The notes under the pieces are model-generated. The model was not told where the DNA came from. It searched no databases and saw nothing but the letters and a program-made list of their open reading frames with translations. Both the position numbers and the translations under genes were made by a program. Shown here one piece after another: positions 7,304-13,219 of a stretch of 20,423 nt of DNA. The stretch is from a virus. Within the stretch, counting starts at the first letter, position 1; every line of letters starts with the position of its first letter. The stretch lies in the IMG/VR virus record IMGVR_UViG_3300010148_000166, positions 1 to 20,423 of that record; one strand, 5' to 3'.

Positions 7304-7947
7304 CAGGTTTTCTCTCTAATTATCAGACCTTCTCGGTAGGCATCCGTTGTTTCTAGAGCCTCACCGAAGTTTTTCAAACGAATTAACGCCTGTTGAAACT
7401 GCTGGTTGTAGTTTTGAAGAACATCAGCTTCCCCCTTCATAAAGGTATAAGCCTCTATCAGGGAGCCATACAACAGTGTCATAGGGGCGTTTGTACTTAA
7501 CCAAGTGCTTCCGCTACCTGATTGAGCAGTCAAGCTGGCAGGACGATAGGTATAATGCAGCTCCGCTGTGAACGCCGCATTGGGAGTAGGCGACAGCATG
7601 AAATTGTTGATGTCAAAGAAAGCGTAATACTTCGGAACACCTGTAGCACCAGTGGGGTTGTACTCCTGCAAATAGTTCACGTCCTTGTACAGCAGGAACT
7701 CTTTGCTACCACCGTTTGTAATAGACAACGAATACGGCGCTAAAAAATCACTCGGACAAGTAAGAAACTGATTCGAGGATGTAGTCGTGCCCGTCTGATT
7801 CTTGCGGAAGAAAGTCAACGCCACACTCTTCAAGATGCGCTCTTCAGCTTCAACAATGAAAGTGTCTAGGTTGTTTACAAACGTAGTCTCTTGATTCTCA
7901 CTATAATCTTGAATCGTTTGTTTTAACTCGTTGAATGTAAATGCCAT
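7303..7947 (-). CDS. Tail adaptor protein, SU10-type
   Basis: Product of 214 residues. The N-terminal helices (FTFNELKQTIQDYSENQETT, FIVEAEERILKSVALTFFRK) match adaptors of the phage SU10 type that link portal to tail in podoviruses. A beta-rich middle follows (FLTCPSDFLAPYSLSITNGG, KEFLLYKDVNYLQEY, VPKYYAFFDINNFMLSPTPN, TAELHYTYRPASLTA). The C-terminal helices are LLYGSLIEAYTFMKGEADVL and YNQQFQQALIRLKNFGEALE. It shares a helix-beta-helix layout with the product at 8247-8912, so the two may form successive connector rings. The start directly follows the preceding TAA. The stop overlaps the next ATG (TGATG). Confidence 0.82.
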   Translation of the reverse strand: MAFTFNELKQTIQDYSENQETTFVNNLDTFIVEAEERILKSVALTFFRKNQTGTTTSSNQFLTCPSDFLAPYSLSITNGGSKEFLLYKDVNYLQEYNPTGATGVPKYYAFFDINNFMLSPTPNAAFTAELHYTYRPASLTAQSGSGSTWLSTNAPMTLLYGSLIEAYTFMKGEADVLQNYNQQFQQALIRLKNFGEALETTDAYREGLIIREKT

Positions 7948-8247
7948 TTAAACCACCACCGTGACGAATCCTACGCCGCCAATCATTTGCGCCTTATCCA
8001 CTGGTGGAAAGACGTTATTGCCAACCGGAACGAATACATGGCCCTTTCCTGTATCAGGTCTAGGGTCGCGGAGAGCTTGTGGATCAACGACTCTACGTCT
8101 CGGATCAAGCTGCGGATGTTTCTCCTCAAATTCATCAGAACCTACCTTCAAGCCATTCCATTCTACCCGCATGTCACGAAGACGGTACCGAAACCCAGAT
8201 CGATCTGAGATTCCGTATGCATCTTTGCCTGAAGCATAATTACCCAT
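7948..8247 (-). CDS. Conserved structural-module protein (MGNYASGKDAYGISDRSG family)
   Basis: Product of 99 residues. The N-terminal half, MGNYASGKDAYGISDRSGFR followed by YRLRDMRVEWNGLKVG, is a pattern I recognise from many marine phages, always between two adaptor-like genes. The middle (KHPQLDPRRRVVDPQALRDP) is basic and Pro-rich. The end (GNNVFPPVDKAQMIGGVGFV) is hydrophobic and ends TVVV. There are no membrane features. Function unknown; a small connector or virion component is inferred from its constant position. The start is coupled to the previous stop by TAATG, and the next gene begins immediately after its TAA. Confidence 0.8.
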   Translation of the reverse strand: MGNYASGKDAYGISDRSGFRYRLRDMRVEWNGLKVGSDEFEEKHPQLDPRRRVVDPQALRDPRPDTGKGHVFVPVGNNVFPPVDKAQMIGGVGFVTVVV

Positions 8248-8912
8248 TATACCCTCAAATACTGGATATCAGGCTGTAGCTTCAAGGATACTCGATCTTC
8301 GTCTTCATCAGCGGCTCGTTGAAACTCCTCTTCATAAACATTCTTCAAAAGCTGAACACGCTCTGGCGCCTTCTTCAGGGCGATGTAATACGCCATGCCG
8401 GCAGCTGCACAGGGTAAGAACCGGAAGGGCAACTCAACATTGTTCGTCAGCGCGTCCGCATCTTCTATCCGCCGGAGATAGTAGTATACGATCTGATCCG
8501 TGCTATTTTCCGGTGTCGGCCAAAGTGTGATCTGTGGCGTGATCTGCCGATTAAAGAAGAACTGAGAAGGGCGACCTTGTGTCGTTTTGTTAGGGATCGA
8601 CAGGTAATCGCCACGACTCAGTCGAGTCAAATCAAAGTCTGTATTACTGCGCCGCAGAACAACTTCAAGAAGATCTACAACATCTGCACCTAGAGTTTCA
8701 GTCGCTTGATTGTTTGTAAGCGTTATCGTTGCTTGCCTGACCGTCCAGAGGTTTACCCCTCTGTTCGCCCAATCTGCAAACATCAGATTCATAGAACGTC
8801 GCGCTGTTCGCGCATCATAACCAGTGCGAACCTCTAGTCCACAACGCTCATACGCCTCTTCTATGATGTCAGAAACATCAAGATCGAAATCTCTAGAGTT
8901 AGATGTCGCCAT
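8247..8912 (-). CDS. Head-tail connector / tail adaptor-like protein
   Basis: Product of 221 residues. A helical N-terminal bundle (DIIEEAYERCGLEVRTGYDA, ARRSMNLMFADWANRGVNLW) is followed by a beta region (QATITLTNNQATETL, VVDLLEVVLRRSNTDFDLTR, PQITLWPTPEN, QIVYYYLRRIEDA). A C-terminal helical part closes it (LPCAAAGMAYYIALKKAPER, LLKNVYEEEFQRAADEDEDR). This helix-beta-helix arrangement is that of adaptor proteins bound below the portal (P22 gp4 or T7 gp11 types). Marine phages often have exactly this protein followed by the next two genes. It is coupled to both neighbours by TAATG. Assignment to a precise adaptor family needs a profile search. Confidence 0.78.
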   Translation of the reverse strand: MATSNSRDFDLDVSDIIEEAYERCGLEVRTGYDARTARRSMNLMFADWANRGVNLWTVRQATITLTNNQATETLGADVVDLLEVVLRRSNTDFDLTRLSRGDYLSIPNKTTQGRPSQFFFNRQITPQITLWPTPENSTDQIVYYYLRRIEDADALTNNVELPFRFLPCAAAGMAYYIALKKAPERVQLLKNVYEEEFQRAADEDEDRVSLKLQPDIQYLRV

Positions 8913-9082
8913 TACCTAGACCTAACTTTGCCGCCCTTCTTCATCTTACGCATCTTCTTAACGGCACCGCCACCGCGCATCTTACGCATCTTCTTAACAG
9001 CGCCACCGCCGCGCATCTTCTTAACACTGCCGCCGCCCTTCATGCCGCGTCTTTTCTTCATTCTTTTCATTGCACCTGCCAT
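8912..9082 (-). CDS. 56-residue Gly/Lys/Met repeat micro-protein
   Basis: A 56-codon gene with AGGAG six bases before its ATG. It overlaps the previous gene by 16 bases and joins the next as TAATG. Product starts MAGAMKRMKKRRGMK and continues with near-repeats GGGSVKKMR, GGGAVKKMRKMR, GGGAVKKMRKMKK and GGKVRSR. It has 24 Lys/Arg, 13 Gly, 9 Met and no acidic residue. GGGxVKKMR proteins of this kind are scattered through marine phage structural modules; no function is known to me. A flexible polycation binding DNA or capsid interior is a reasonable inference. The opposite strand has longer open frames here, but these are artefacts of the simple repeat. Confidence 0.8.
   Translation of the reverse strand: MAGAMKRMKKRRGMKGGGSVKKMRGGGAVKKMRKMRGGGAVKKMRKMKKGGKVRSR
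8924..9037 (-). repeat. Degenerate tandem repeat coding GGGxVKKMR units
   Basis: Three copies of a Gly-Gly-Gly-x-Val-Lys-Lys-Met-Arg unit of 9 to 13 codons plus a shortened fourth. The DNA copies share near-identical GTTAAGAAGATGCG blocks. Unit lengths differ by insertion of an extra Lys-Met pair, suggesting slippage. Confidence 0.85.
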
Positions 9083-9618
9083 TTTAGTCTCCTGTAATAC
9101 TCTTGACGTTGGTGATATGAAGAAGCGCCCCCATAATACTCTTCACAAGTATCATAATAACCCTTCTCTCTGAGCTGATCCGAAGCCTCTTGCAATTTAC
9201 TCAAACGCTGTAAGAAGATCATGGCATAAGGCTCCTCATCAGTCATCTCTATCTCGTCATCCAACAAATCATTGTCGTCTGACTCTGGGTGAAAACCCAT
9301 TAAAAACATGTCTTTCGTATTGAAAACACCATTTGATAAATCTTCATTCAGGCTGTCTAGTATTTCATAAAACTCTTCTATATCTTCATAACAATTATCA
9401 ACAAGAATAACTACGTCTTTAGAATCGTCCCAATCATCTATCGCTAAATACAGAACATCCCAGTCCGCTGTATCCTTGAATACAAAATCTACTTTATTTT
9501 CTCTCCAAGCTTTTTTAGCAAAGGGACAGGCAGGCAAACCGTTATAGTTGTCACTTGTTTTTTCCAAGACGGAAGATGACCAGCGCCGTATCTCCTTAAC
9601 TATCTCTTCGCGGTTCAT
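9067..9618 (-). CDS. Acidic conserved hypothetical protein with CPFAKKAW motif
   Basis: Product of 183 residues. N-terminal MNREEIVKEIRRWSSSVLEK is followed by GLPACPFAKKAWRENKVDFV (about residues 27-46). A soluble alpha/beta-like region comes next (DWDVLYLAIDDWDDSKDVVI), then an acidic loop (PESDDNDLLDDEIEMTDEEP), then a Tyr-rich C-terminus (EYYGGASSYHQRQEYYRRLK). The CPFAKKAW segment recalls a hypothetical family in marine phages and cyanobacteria, and more distantly the CPFA motif of DUF1415; I cannot name a reaction. It is notably acidic among basic neighbours and AT-rich: positions 9301-9480 hold 59 G+C of 180, against 99 of 180 in a portal segment (19021-19200). It may be a later insertion. 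Confidence 0.75.
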   Translation of the reverse strand: MNREEIVKEIRRWSSSVLEKTSDNYNGLPACPFAKKAWRENKVDFVFKDTADWDVLYLAIDDWDDSKDVVILVDNCYEDIEEFYEILDSLNEDLSNGVFNTKDMFLMGFHPESDDNDLLDDEIEMTDEEPYAMIFLQRLSKLQEASDQLREKGYYDTCEEYYGGASSYHQRQEYYRRLKWQVQ

Positions 9619-9899
9619 TTTTTTGTCTTTCTTCTGCGAACAGATTTTACACGCCTAGGCCTACCAGCAGGCTGGCCCAGCCGCTTCTTTTGCGAAATAC
9701 GAGACTTCTTCTCTTTGGCAGATAACTCCTTCGTTGTTTTGGGCGTCTTTGAAGAAACCCGCTTTGATGGGCGACAATAAGGGACACCACGTTTTTCTCC
9801 TTTTTGGCGCCCACATTTTTTCCCCGTGCGGACATCCTTCCAATCTTCTTTGAACCAACGCTTTAACGCGAGTCCAGATTTTGTCTTCCTAACCGCCAT
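9615..9899 (-). CDS. Very basic small protein with KRWFKEDWKDVRTGKKCGR motif
   Basis: Product of 94 residues, coupled to the previous gene by TGATG and to the next by ATGA. The N-terminal third has LALKRWFKEDWKDVRTGKKC followed by GRQKGEKRGVPYCRPSKRV. This W-W-GKxCGR-YCRPS pattern occurs in small proteins of marine phages and aquatic giant viruses. The two cysteines (KKCGR and PYCRP) might pair or bind metal. The remaining 50 residues are a low-complexity Lys/Arg/Ser/Thr tail. In total 37 of 94 residues are basic. Function unknown; DNA association inside the virion is a plausible inference. Confidence 0.82.
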   Translation of the reverse strand: MAVRKTKSGLALKRWFKEDWKDVRTGKKCGRQKGEKRGVPYCRPSKRVSSKTPKTTKELSAKEKKSRISQKKRLGQPAGRPRRVKSVRRRKTKK

Positions 9900-10033
9900 C
9901 AGGATTGCTCCACAGCACCCTTGGTGCGCTTACGTTTTTTTGGCAAAACGACTCCGCAGCCTCTCGCTACTGCGGTTCCTTTGATCTTCTTGCCTCGAAA
10001 CTTGCGTTTCGGTCTTGTCTCTGGAACTCTCAT
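9899..10033 (-). CDS. 44-residue basic micro-protein with RGCG motif
   Basis: A gene of 44 codons that fits exactly between its neighbours: its ATG shares a base with the previous TAA (TAATG) and its TGA shares a base with the next ATG (TGATG). Product: MRVPETRPKRKFRGKKIK, then GTAVARGCGVVLPKKRKRTK, then GAVEQS. About 16 residues are Lys or Arg and two are acidic. The ARGCGVV motif and basic tail match a small protein type common in marine phages and resemble the end of the 117-residue product at 15254-15607. A longer frame over the same DNA (9930-10205) is rejected because it overlaps the conserved upstream gene and breaks the coupled junctions. Confidence 0.82.
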   Translation of the reverse strand: MRVPETRPKRKFRGKKIKGTAVARGCGVVLPKKRKRTKGAVEQS

Positions 10034-10266
10034 TAGAAGGTCTTAGCCTTGCGTTTAGAAGAGCCAGTCTTTCTTTTAGACTTCTTACTCTTTCCTCCAG
10101 TTCCATAGTTTTTGGCTCCCACCTTTCGGCATTTAGCAATCGCGCCCGAAGCATACGCCGATGGAAAAACCTTATATCTTGCTTTAACCTTTCGGTAACA
10201 TGCATCTTTTGGCACTTTAACCCCCTTAGTCGTTTGCTTGGCGATAGAGCTGCGCGAGATCGTCAT
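10033..10266 (-). CDS. Small basic protein with PSAYASGAIAKCRKVGAKNYG motif region
   Basis: Product of 77 residues, overlapping the upstream gene by 41 bases. The ATG at 10266 has GGAG seven bases before it. Residues 23-55 hold CYRKVKARYKVFPSAYASGA followed by IAKCRKVGAKNYG. This motif recurs in marine phages and large DNA viruses of aquatic habitats. The last 20 residues are a Lys/Ser/Arg tail (SKKSKRKTGSSKRKAK) resembling histone-like tails. About 24 of 77 residues are basic and one is acidic. Function is unknown; nucleic-acid binding or structural packing with DNA is inferred. The stop overlaps the next micro-gene as TAATG. Confidence 0.82.
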   Translation of the reverse strand: MTISRSSIAKQTTKGVKVPKDACYRKVKARYKVFPSAYASGAIAKCRKVGAKNYGTGGKSKKSKRKTGSSKRKAKTF

Positions 10267-10444
10267 TGCCCTTCTCCGCTAAAAACGCCTGCCACATGGG
10301 TTTGATCATCTCATAATTTGAGGCGACCTTCTCTTTCACAACAGCGGTATCCGTCTTGAGTTCAACGATAGAAATACCTATCCAACCCAAGAACGCCAAA
10401 GTTGCACCGCTAATGATTGTGCTTAGATTCTTCAACACCGCCAC
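10226..10444 (-). CDS. Small single-membrane-segment protein
   Basis: Product of about 72 residues, start uncertain. The frame is open up to a TTG at 10462; GTG codons at 10444 and 10438 and a TTG at 10435 are also possible. I chose 10444 because AAGGA lies close upstream and the gene then overlaps the previous one only slightly. The N-terminus has a hydrophobic segment (TIISGATLAFLGWIGISIVE), followed by a helical, mildly charged domain (TAVVKEKVASNYEMIKPMWQ) and an acidic tail. One membrane crossing with a C-terminal coiled-coil-like domain recalls class III holins or Rz-like anchors, but no diagnostic motif supports either. Confidence 0.68.
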   Translation of the reverse strand: MAVLKNLSTIISGATLAFLGWIGISIVELKTDTAVVKEKVASNYEMIKPMWQAFLAEKGNDDLAQLYRQAND

Positions 10445-10716
10445 CTTTTCCTTGCCTGACAAATACGCTTCTTAGGCGTTTTGCGGCAATTGATGTTATG
10501 CATTTTCATCTGCCCCTTTGAACGGGAGCAATAAGAACTGCGGCGTTTCGCACGAGACTTGCTCGGCTTTTTCTCCGTTACAGCCGTTTGGAGCTTGCTG
10601 CCTGGATTCTTACGACGGTACGCCGCGACTCCAGCTTTAGTCATTCCCGCCCCAGACTTGGTGGAGCGGAAATTCTTTTTGTTGCGCTTGGGCATCTTTG
10701 TGGCCTTACGAGCCAT
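10432..10716 (-). CDS. Very basic small protein (MTKAGVAAYRRKNPGSKL family)
   Basis: Product of 94 residues from the ATG at 10716, which overlaps the previous stop as TAATG. An in-frame ATG at 10695 with AAGG eight bases upstream is an alternative start. About 33 of 94 residues are Lys or Arg, with a single Glu. The core GMTKAGVAAYRRKNPGSKLQ, then CSRSKGQMK, and the C-terminus RKTPKKRICQARKRWRC, is a pattern I recognise as a small protein of unknown function widespread in marine phages. Four cysteines sit in the C-terminal half (YCSR, NCRK, ICQA, RWRC), which might bind metal. High basicity suggests nucleic-acid binding, possibly DNA packaged in the head; this is inference. Confidence 0.8.
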   Translation of the reverse strand: MARKATKMPKRNKKNFRSTKSGAGMTKAGVAAYRRKNPGSKLQTAVTEKKPSKSRAKRRSSYCSRSKGQMKMHNINCRKTPKKRICQARKRWRC

Positions 10717-10988
10717 TAGCCAAAGAAACCTGTGATTGAATCTATATTGGTAAGTGTCACATGACACTCATCATTAAAGATCATCCCATGATCAGGTATG
10801 GAGATCTGATTGTCATCCGAGGTGTGAAACACCATAGATAACAAAGTAGCTCCACCACTGCCGTTTTTAAACACCACCGCTGGAGAACCACTAGAAGCTG
10901 TCTTTACATAGAAAGCCTTTAGACGAGTTCTGCCGCCTTGCAATGTTCCAGTCGCCGTGGCCGTTTTAGTAAAAATAGAAGCAGCCAT
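10716..10988 (-). CDS. Small conserved beta-rich phage protein
   Basis: Product of 90 residues, 12 bases after the previous stop, with AGGAGGG just before the ATG. The sequence alternates hydrophobic strands: ASIFTKTATATGTLQ, RLKAFYVKTAS, AVVFKNGSGGATLLSMVFHT, QISIPDHGMIFNDECHVTLT. This suggests a single small beta-sandwich. I know it as a frequent small neighbour in marine phage structural modules, but its function is undescribed to me. Its TAA stop overlaps the next ATG (TAATG), so the two are probably translationally coupled. Confidence 0.75.
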   Translation of the reverse strand: MAASIFTKTATATGTLQGGRTRLKAFYVKTASSGSPAVVFKNGSGGATLLSMVFHTSDDNQISIPDHGMIFNDECHVTLTNIDSITGFFG

Positions 10989-11000
10989 TCCGCCCTCCTA

Positions 11001-11462
11001 TTAGCCAAGGTTATTGTTTTGAGCATACAAAATAGTAACGCGAACTTCACCAGCAGTAGTTGAAGCAGAGGCCGTTACAGTCAAACGAATGTCTGCTGTT
11101 CCTGTGTCTTCCCATGCTAAAGCACCACCAGATTGAGTGGTCGGATACTTGCGGCCTGCGCTTGTTCCAATAGCAAAAGTGTTAACTAAGGTTGCTGCAC
11201 CGCCAACGGTATCTCCAACACTCAGGTTAGTTGCATCACTTGACGCGGTAATAACGTCAATCACGCAGTCAATGATCTGAGAGTTTGCAGGAATAACAAC
11301 GTCAGTAACAGAAGCAGTTAAAGCGCCCCCAGAAAGATCTGCTGCAAATGTCTGAGACATAACAACTTGACCGACGTTGGAAATGTTTGAGCCTAGGGTC
11401 GTGCCTGTTGTGTTCTTGATGGTTCCGGCTTTAATAGGACCAGAGAAAGTAGAAGTAGCCAT
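11001..11462 (-). CDS. Small beta-rich structural protein following the capsid gene
   Basis: Product of 153 residues, ATG preceded by AGGAG. It is the first gene after the capsid terminator. The N-terminus ATSTFSGPIKAGTIKNTTGT and the segment NVGQVVMSQTFAAD belong to a protein type I recognise from marine phage structural modules. The remainder is rich in Thr, Ala, Val and Gly, with alternating hydrophobic strands (SQIIDCVIDVITA; ADIRLTVTASASTTAGEVRV) and ends VTILYAQNNNLG. There is no membrane segment. Decoration protein or head fibre is the best guess, by position and beta composition. The low charge and simple composition mean a fibre-like role cannot be excluded. Confidence 0.75.
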   Translation of the reverse strand: MATSTFSGPIKAGTIKNTTGTTLGSNISNVGQVVMSQTFAADLSGGALTASVTDVVIPANSQIIDCVIDVITASSDATNLSVGDTVGGAATLVNTFAIGTSAGRKYPTTQSGGALAWEDTGTADIRLTVTASASTTAGEVRVTILYAQNNNLG

Positions 11463-11487
11463 TTAAATCTCCTGTCGTGGCTAGAGT

Positions 11488-11506
11488 CAGATCTATTCTA
11501 GATCTG
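11488..11506. promoter_or_regulatory. Perfect 8-base inverted repeat between terminator and next gene
   Basis: CAGATCTA and TAGATCTG flank a 3-base spacer. A 3-base loop with 8 pairs could fold in RNA, but the DNA dyad also has the form of an operator-like site. It lies 24 bases past the terminator U-tract and about 26 bases before the next start codon. A TAGAAT sequence inside it resembles a -10 box, but I find no convincing -35, so a promoter is only possible. Confidence 0.4.
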
Positions 11507-11529
11507 TCAGGGTACGAACAGGATACACG

Positions 11530-11561
11530 AAAAAAGACGGAGCCGCAAATTCTACGGCTCC
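11530..11561 (-). terminator. Intrinsic (rho-independent) terminator
   Basis: On the minus strand GGAGCCGTA and TGCGGCTCC form a 9-base-pair stem (one G-U) with loop GAATT. A U-rich tract GTCTTTTTT follows. It lies about 90 bases downstream of the capsid stop and about 70 bases upstream of the next gene. It should end or reduce capsid-module transcription. Confidence 0.85.
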
Positions 11562-11591
11562 AAGTTTAGGGAGGAAACTACTGTAACAGAA

Positions 11592-11627
11592 GAAAGGGCG
11601 ACTTGATTGCCATAAAGCCGCCCTTTC
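11592..11627 (-). terminator. Hairpin after the major capsid gene
   Basis: On the minus strand a 13-base-pair stem (GAAAGGGCGGCTT paired with AAGTCGCCCTTTC, one G-U) closes a 10-base loop. It begins 23 bases past the capsid stop and is followed by TTCTGTT rather than a clean U-run. It may act as a weak terminator or as a 3' end-protecting hairpin for the capsid messenger. Confidence 0.65.
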
Positions 11628-11650
11628 GCCTAGCTGGAGGACTAGGATTC

Positions 11651-12562
11651 TTAGGCGCCCGGCGAACCGAACACACAACGCGGATCAGAGAAACCGAAGC
11701 TGTAACGCTCACGAGCCTTGAAACGCATGTTGCCGGTGTCGAAGTCTGCTTCCATCTGAGTGGAAAGCGGTAGACGCTCAAAGTGTACAAAGCCACGAGG
11801 CGCATCGGTAAGGATGAAGAACGCATCCGTGTCCGTAAGGAAGTCGTTGACGTGGTAACCGTCAGGCAACATCCCCATGGAACGAAGTGCATTTACATCG
11901 TTATCCGCAGTACCCACACGCAGGTTAGAAACCATCAGACGCTCTGCAACGAACTGAAGCTGACGAGGTATGATCAGCTTCATGCCGCGAAGGGCGACTT
12001 TCAGGCCACGCTCATCAACGAAACCAGCGATGCTGATCAGAGCGTCCTCAAGTGAGGTCTCGTTCAGATCTGCGGCTGTGCCTGGCTCGTTAGCAAACGT
12101 GCTACCGTTTGTAAGCGGGTGTGATGCGTCACAAAGTGCAACACCGTCACCGCCGGCAGACGCACCAGCCGTAAACGCATTATTGAGAATGCTAGCTGCT
12201 TTGACCTGCTTCGTGTGTGCCATTGAACGAGCAAGAGCACGAGTGTAGCGAGAGGAGAGACGATCATAGAGATTGTCTTCCACAGCTTCTTCCGTGATCG
12301 AAAATGCCAGTGCAATGGTTTCGTGGTTGTACCGAGCTGTGAATGCTTCGTTGGCATCATCAAAAGTGATGGCGGAACCTTCCGACTTAGTCGGAGCGGC
12401 GCCAAAGCCACTCAACATCACTTCCTCCTCAAATGCTCGATCTGAGGACTCGGTAGTGTAGATTTCTGCGTGCTGGTTCTCGTACCTGTCGTACTCCATT
12501 CCAAATAGAGCATTGAGGCCTGGTTCCAGTTCTTTCGCTAGTTGTGCGCGAGAAATAGCCAT
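11651..12562 (-). CDS. Major capsid protein, HK97-like fold
   Basis: Main shell protein, 303 residues. GGAGG lies seven bases before the ATG, and the gene is followed by a hairpin and an intrinsic terminator, as expected for the most abundantly made virion protein. The N-terminus (AISRAQLAKELEPGLNALFG, then EYDRYENQHAEIY) and FEEEVMLSGFGAAPTKSEG are hallmarks of a capsid family common in marine phages. Middle segments fit the HK97 fold, with a spine helix and axial domain: SITEEAVEDNLYDRLSSRYT, ALARSMAHTKQVKAASILNN, LKVALRGMKLIIPRQLQFVA. The C-terminus is FKARERYSFGFSDPRCVFGS. There is no long cleavable N-terminal delta domain, which fits the separate scaffold gene upstream. Confidence 0.93.
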   Translation of the reverse strand: MAISRAQLAKELEPGLNALFGMEYDRYENQHAEIYTTESSDRAFEEEVMLSGFGAAPTKSEGSAITFDDANEAFTARYNHETIALAFSITEEAVEDNLYDRLSSRYTRALARSMAHTKQVKAASILNNAFTAGASAGGDGVALCDASHPLTNGSTFANEPGTAADLNETSLEDALISIAGFVDERGLKVALRGMKLIIPRQLQFVAERLMVSNLRVGTADNDVNALRSMGMLPDGYHVNDFLTDTDAFFILTDAPRGFVHFERLPLSTQMEADFDTGNMRFKARERYSFGFSDPRCVFGSPGA

Positions 12563-12574
12563 TGATCAGCCTCC

Positions 12575-13219
12575 TTATACGCCCGTCGTAGAAACAGTAC
12601 CCTGTGCAATGCTACCGTTAGGAGCATTGAAGTGGTTGTTTATACGAACGATTAATGGGATGCCAGCAGCACTAAAGTCTGAGTTTTCTGGGTCATCAAG
12701 AATACCCATAATACGCAGAGCGTCTGAGGCTGTGACGCCGACAGTATTCAGATCCGCAGTCGCAGAGGAAATACCTGTTGTGGTAGAGCCGCTGTTACCG
12801 TTTGCAAGCTGAATGTTTGAAAACACCTCTGTACGAAGTTCTGCTTCAGTATCGTTAGAACCTTGTACGTTAGACGTTGCAATCGTAAACAGCATTGCTG
12901 GATCGTCATACAAAAAGGCTTTGACGGGGTAATTCGCATCCGCGCCAGAACCAGGCCAGAAGTTAGAGAAAATTGTTTCTCCAGTGGTTGAACTGACATA
13001 TTCGCATCCGTTGAACACACCCACGATTGAAACCGTACCACCAGCGGCGGCTTGCAGGTCATCAATCACTCCAGCGGCAAGCGGTATTACAGGCATGCCT
13101 TGGAAGATTGGGTTGGAGTTGTTAGATGCAATGCGATACTCAGTTGTACCCATGGAGGCTGGGGCGGACCCTAGCATGCCGTATGGTTTTAGACCAAAGG
13201 CTCCATTTGCATTTGCCAT
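12575..13219 (-). CDS. Structural protein preceding the major capsid protein (putative decoration or minor capsid)
   Basis: Product of 214 residues with a strong AAGGAG eight bases before its ATG. The N-terminus MANANGAFGLKPYGMLGSAP and the following TEYRIASNNSNPIFQGMPVI are typical of a small beta-rich virion protein often paired with the capsid gene in marine phages. Further beta-type stretches include TVSIVGVFNGCEYVS and YPVKAFLYDDPAMLFTIATS. There is no signal peptide or membrane segment. It is separated from the capsid gene by 12 bases that hold GGAGG. A role as decoration or capsid-stabilising protein is inferred from context; it could also be a second coat-like protein. The ribosome-binding site lies in the loop of a short dyad (13219-13237). 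Confidence 0.78.
   Translation of the reverse strand: MANANGAFGLKPYGMLGSAPASMGTTEYRIASNNSNPIFQGMPVIPLAAGVIDDLQAAAGGTVSIVGVFNGCEYVSSTTGETIFSNFWPGSGADANYPVKAFLYDDPAMLFTIATSNVQGSNDTEAELRTEVFSNIQLANGNSGSTTTGISSATADLNTVGVTASDALRIMGILDDPENSDFSAAGIPLIVRINNHFNAPNGSIAQGTVSTTGV

Noticed and set aside
8903-9173. Plus-strand frames rich in Leu, His, Pro and Ala
   Set aside because: They are the antisense of the Gly-Lys-Met repeat gene and keep open only because of the simple repeat.
9930-10205. 91-codon minus-strand frame overlapping the basic small genes
   Set aside because: It overlaps the conserved 77-residue gene in another frame and would displace the 44-codon gene, whose both junctions interlock with neighbours. 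Its product is low-complexity Arg/Glu.
11486-11520. Possible sigma70 promoter with TAGAAT as -10 box
   Set aside because: No convincing -35 hexamer lies 16-18 bases upstream. It is listed only as a dyad.
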